Below are positions 6,473 through 6,975 of a stretch of DNA of 6,975 bases, piece after piece. Below the pieces are notes generated by a model. It had not been told where the DNA came from and ran no database searches. It worked only from the letters and a program-made list of their open reading frames with translations. Position 1 is the first letter of the stretch, and every line of letters begins with the position of its first letter. Position numbers and translations under genes: made by a program. The stretch spans positions 1 to 6,975 of the forward strand of contig JAQUQK010000097.1 in the NCBI GenBank assembly GCA_028716125.1, written 5' to 3'. Origin of the DNA: Thermoplasmatota archaeon. Its GTDB lineage: Archaea > Thermoplasmatota > JAQUQK01.

Positions 6473-6975
6473 ATGTCAGGCTCAACCATAATCGCGCCAT
6501 CGATACTTTCGGCAGACTTTTCGCGCCTTGGAGAAGAAGTGAAGGCAGTTGACGCAGCAGGCGCAGACTGGATACACGTTGACGTGATGGATGGGCATTT
6601 TGTGCCCAATATCACAATCGGGCCGCTTGTCGTAAAAGCAATCAGGGGCGCAACCAAGAAGACGTTCGACGTTCATCTGATGATTGAAAATCCCGACAAA
6701 TATATTGATGATTTTGCAAAGGCCGGGGCGGATTACGTCACAGTCCACGTCGAAGCTTGCCCGCACCTTCACCGCACGCTTCAGCACATAAAATCCCTTG
6801 GCAAGAAGGCTGGAGTAGTGGTAAATCCGGCAACGCCCGTTTCCTCGATAGAAGACGTTCTTGGCGAAGTGGATTTGATACTTCTTATGACCGTAAATCC
6901 GGGATTCGGCGGCCAGGAATTCATAAAAGCCGTAGTGTCGAAGATCAGGAAACTGAGCGCCATGCTGAAGGAGCG
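6473..6975 (+). CDS. rpe: ribulose-phosphate 3-epimerase, C-terminus cut by the window end
   Basis: The enzyme interconverts D-ribulose 5-phosphate and D-xylulose 5-phosphate in the cytoplasm, in pentose phosphate metabolism. The 167 visible residues are about three quarters of the usual 220 or so of this TIM-barrel family. Visible landmarks are the N-terminal APSILSADF (8-16), the first signature IHVDVMDGHFVPN (34-46) with metal ligands His35 and Asp37, His68 in DVHLM, and the second signature LMTVNPGFGGQ (138-148). The fourth metal ligand, the Asp also acting as catalytic acid/base near residue 176, lies beyond the window. ATG 6473 is chosen because the protein begins at the normal family position and the TATA-like element is correctly spaced. 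The gene shows no functional link to the regulators upstream. Many archaea make pentoses through the reverse ribulose monophosphate route instead, so its presence says something about this lineage's pentose metabolism. Confidence 0.95.
   Translation, partial: MSGSTIIAPSILSADFSRLGEEVKAVDAAGADWIHVDVMDGHFVPNITIGPLVVKAIRGATKKTFDVHLMIENPDKYIDDFAKAGADYVTVHVEACPHLHRTLQHIKSLGKKAGVVVNPATPVSSIEDVLGEVDLILLMTVNPGFGGQEFIKAVVSKIRKLSAMLKE

Overview
This window looks archaeal. Each gene that opens a transcription unit has an A/T-rich TATA-like element about 26-29 bases upstream of its ATG and no Shine-Dalgarno motif, which is the archaeal leaderless arrangement. The one internal operon gene has a GGGGAG ribosome-binding site instead. 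Three proteins share an identical AFSGC lipobox, and two of them end in tandem winged-helix domains behind a single membrane segment, an architecture typical of archaea. The lineage cannot be fixed from sequence alone. A DPANN-type or euryarchaeal genome of moderate G+C is plausible, but this is a weak guess.

Layout, all on the + strand: (1) 1-231, the C-terminal end of a CPBP/CAAX-type intramembrane metalloprotease. (2) 311-2809, a large lipobox-bearing, single-pass sensor-regulator: ectodomain outside, membrane helix near residue 650, two cytoplasmic winged helices. (3) 2871-4043, a lipoprotein with a DUF4097-like beta-solenoid built on a 19-residue SGGD repeat. (4) 4052-6430, a second sensor-regulator paralogous to the first, 8 bases after gene 3 and almost certainly in its operon. 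(5) 6473 to the window end, ribulose-phosphate 3-epimerase, cut by the window edge. Gaps between genes are short (79, 61, 8 and 42 bases) and hold promoter-like elements but no clear terminators. No RNA gene, CRISPR array or mobile element was seen.

The interesting part is the cassette 311-6430. Two transmembrane one-component regulators flank a beta-solenoid surface lipoprotein. The paralogues' DNA-binding halves are 91/127 identical by hand alignment, while their ectodomains match only in short motif blocks. The simplest reading is one shared regulon read out by two different extracellular sensors, with the solenoid lipoprotein as partner or target. A perfect 6-5-6 inverted repeat at the predicted transcription start of the first regulator is a candidate autoregulatory operator. 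The function of the cassette is not known from the sequence; the envelope-sensing idea is inference.
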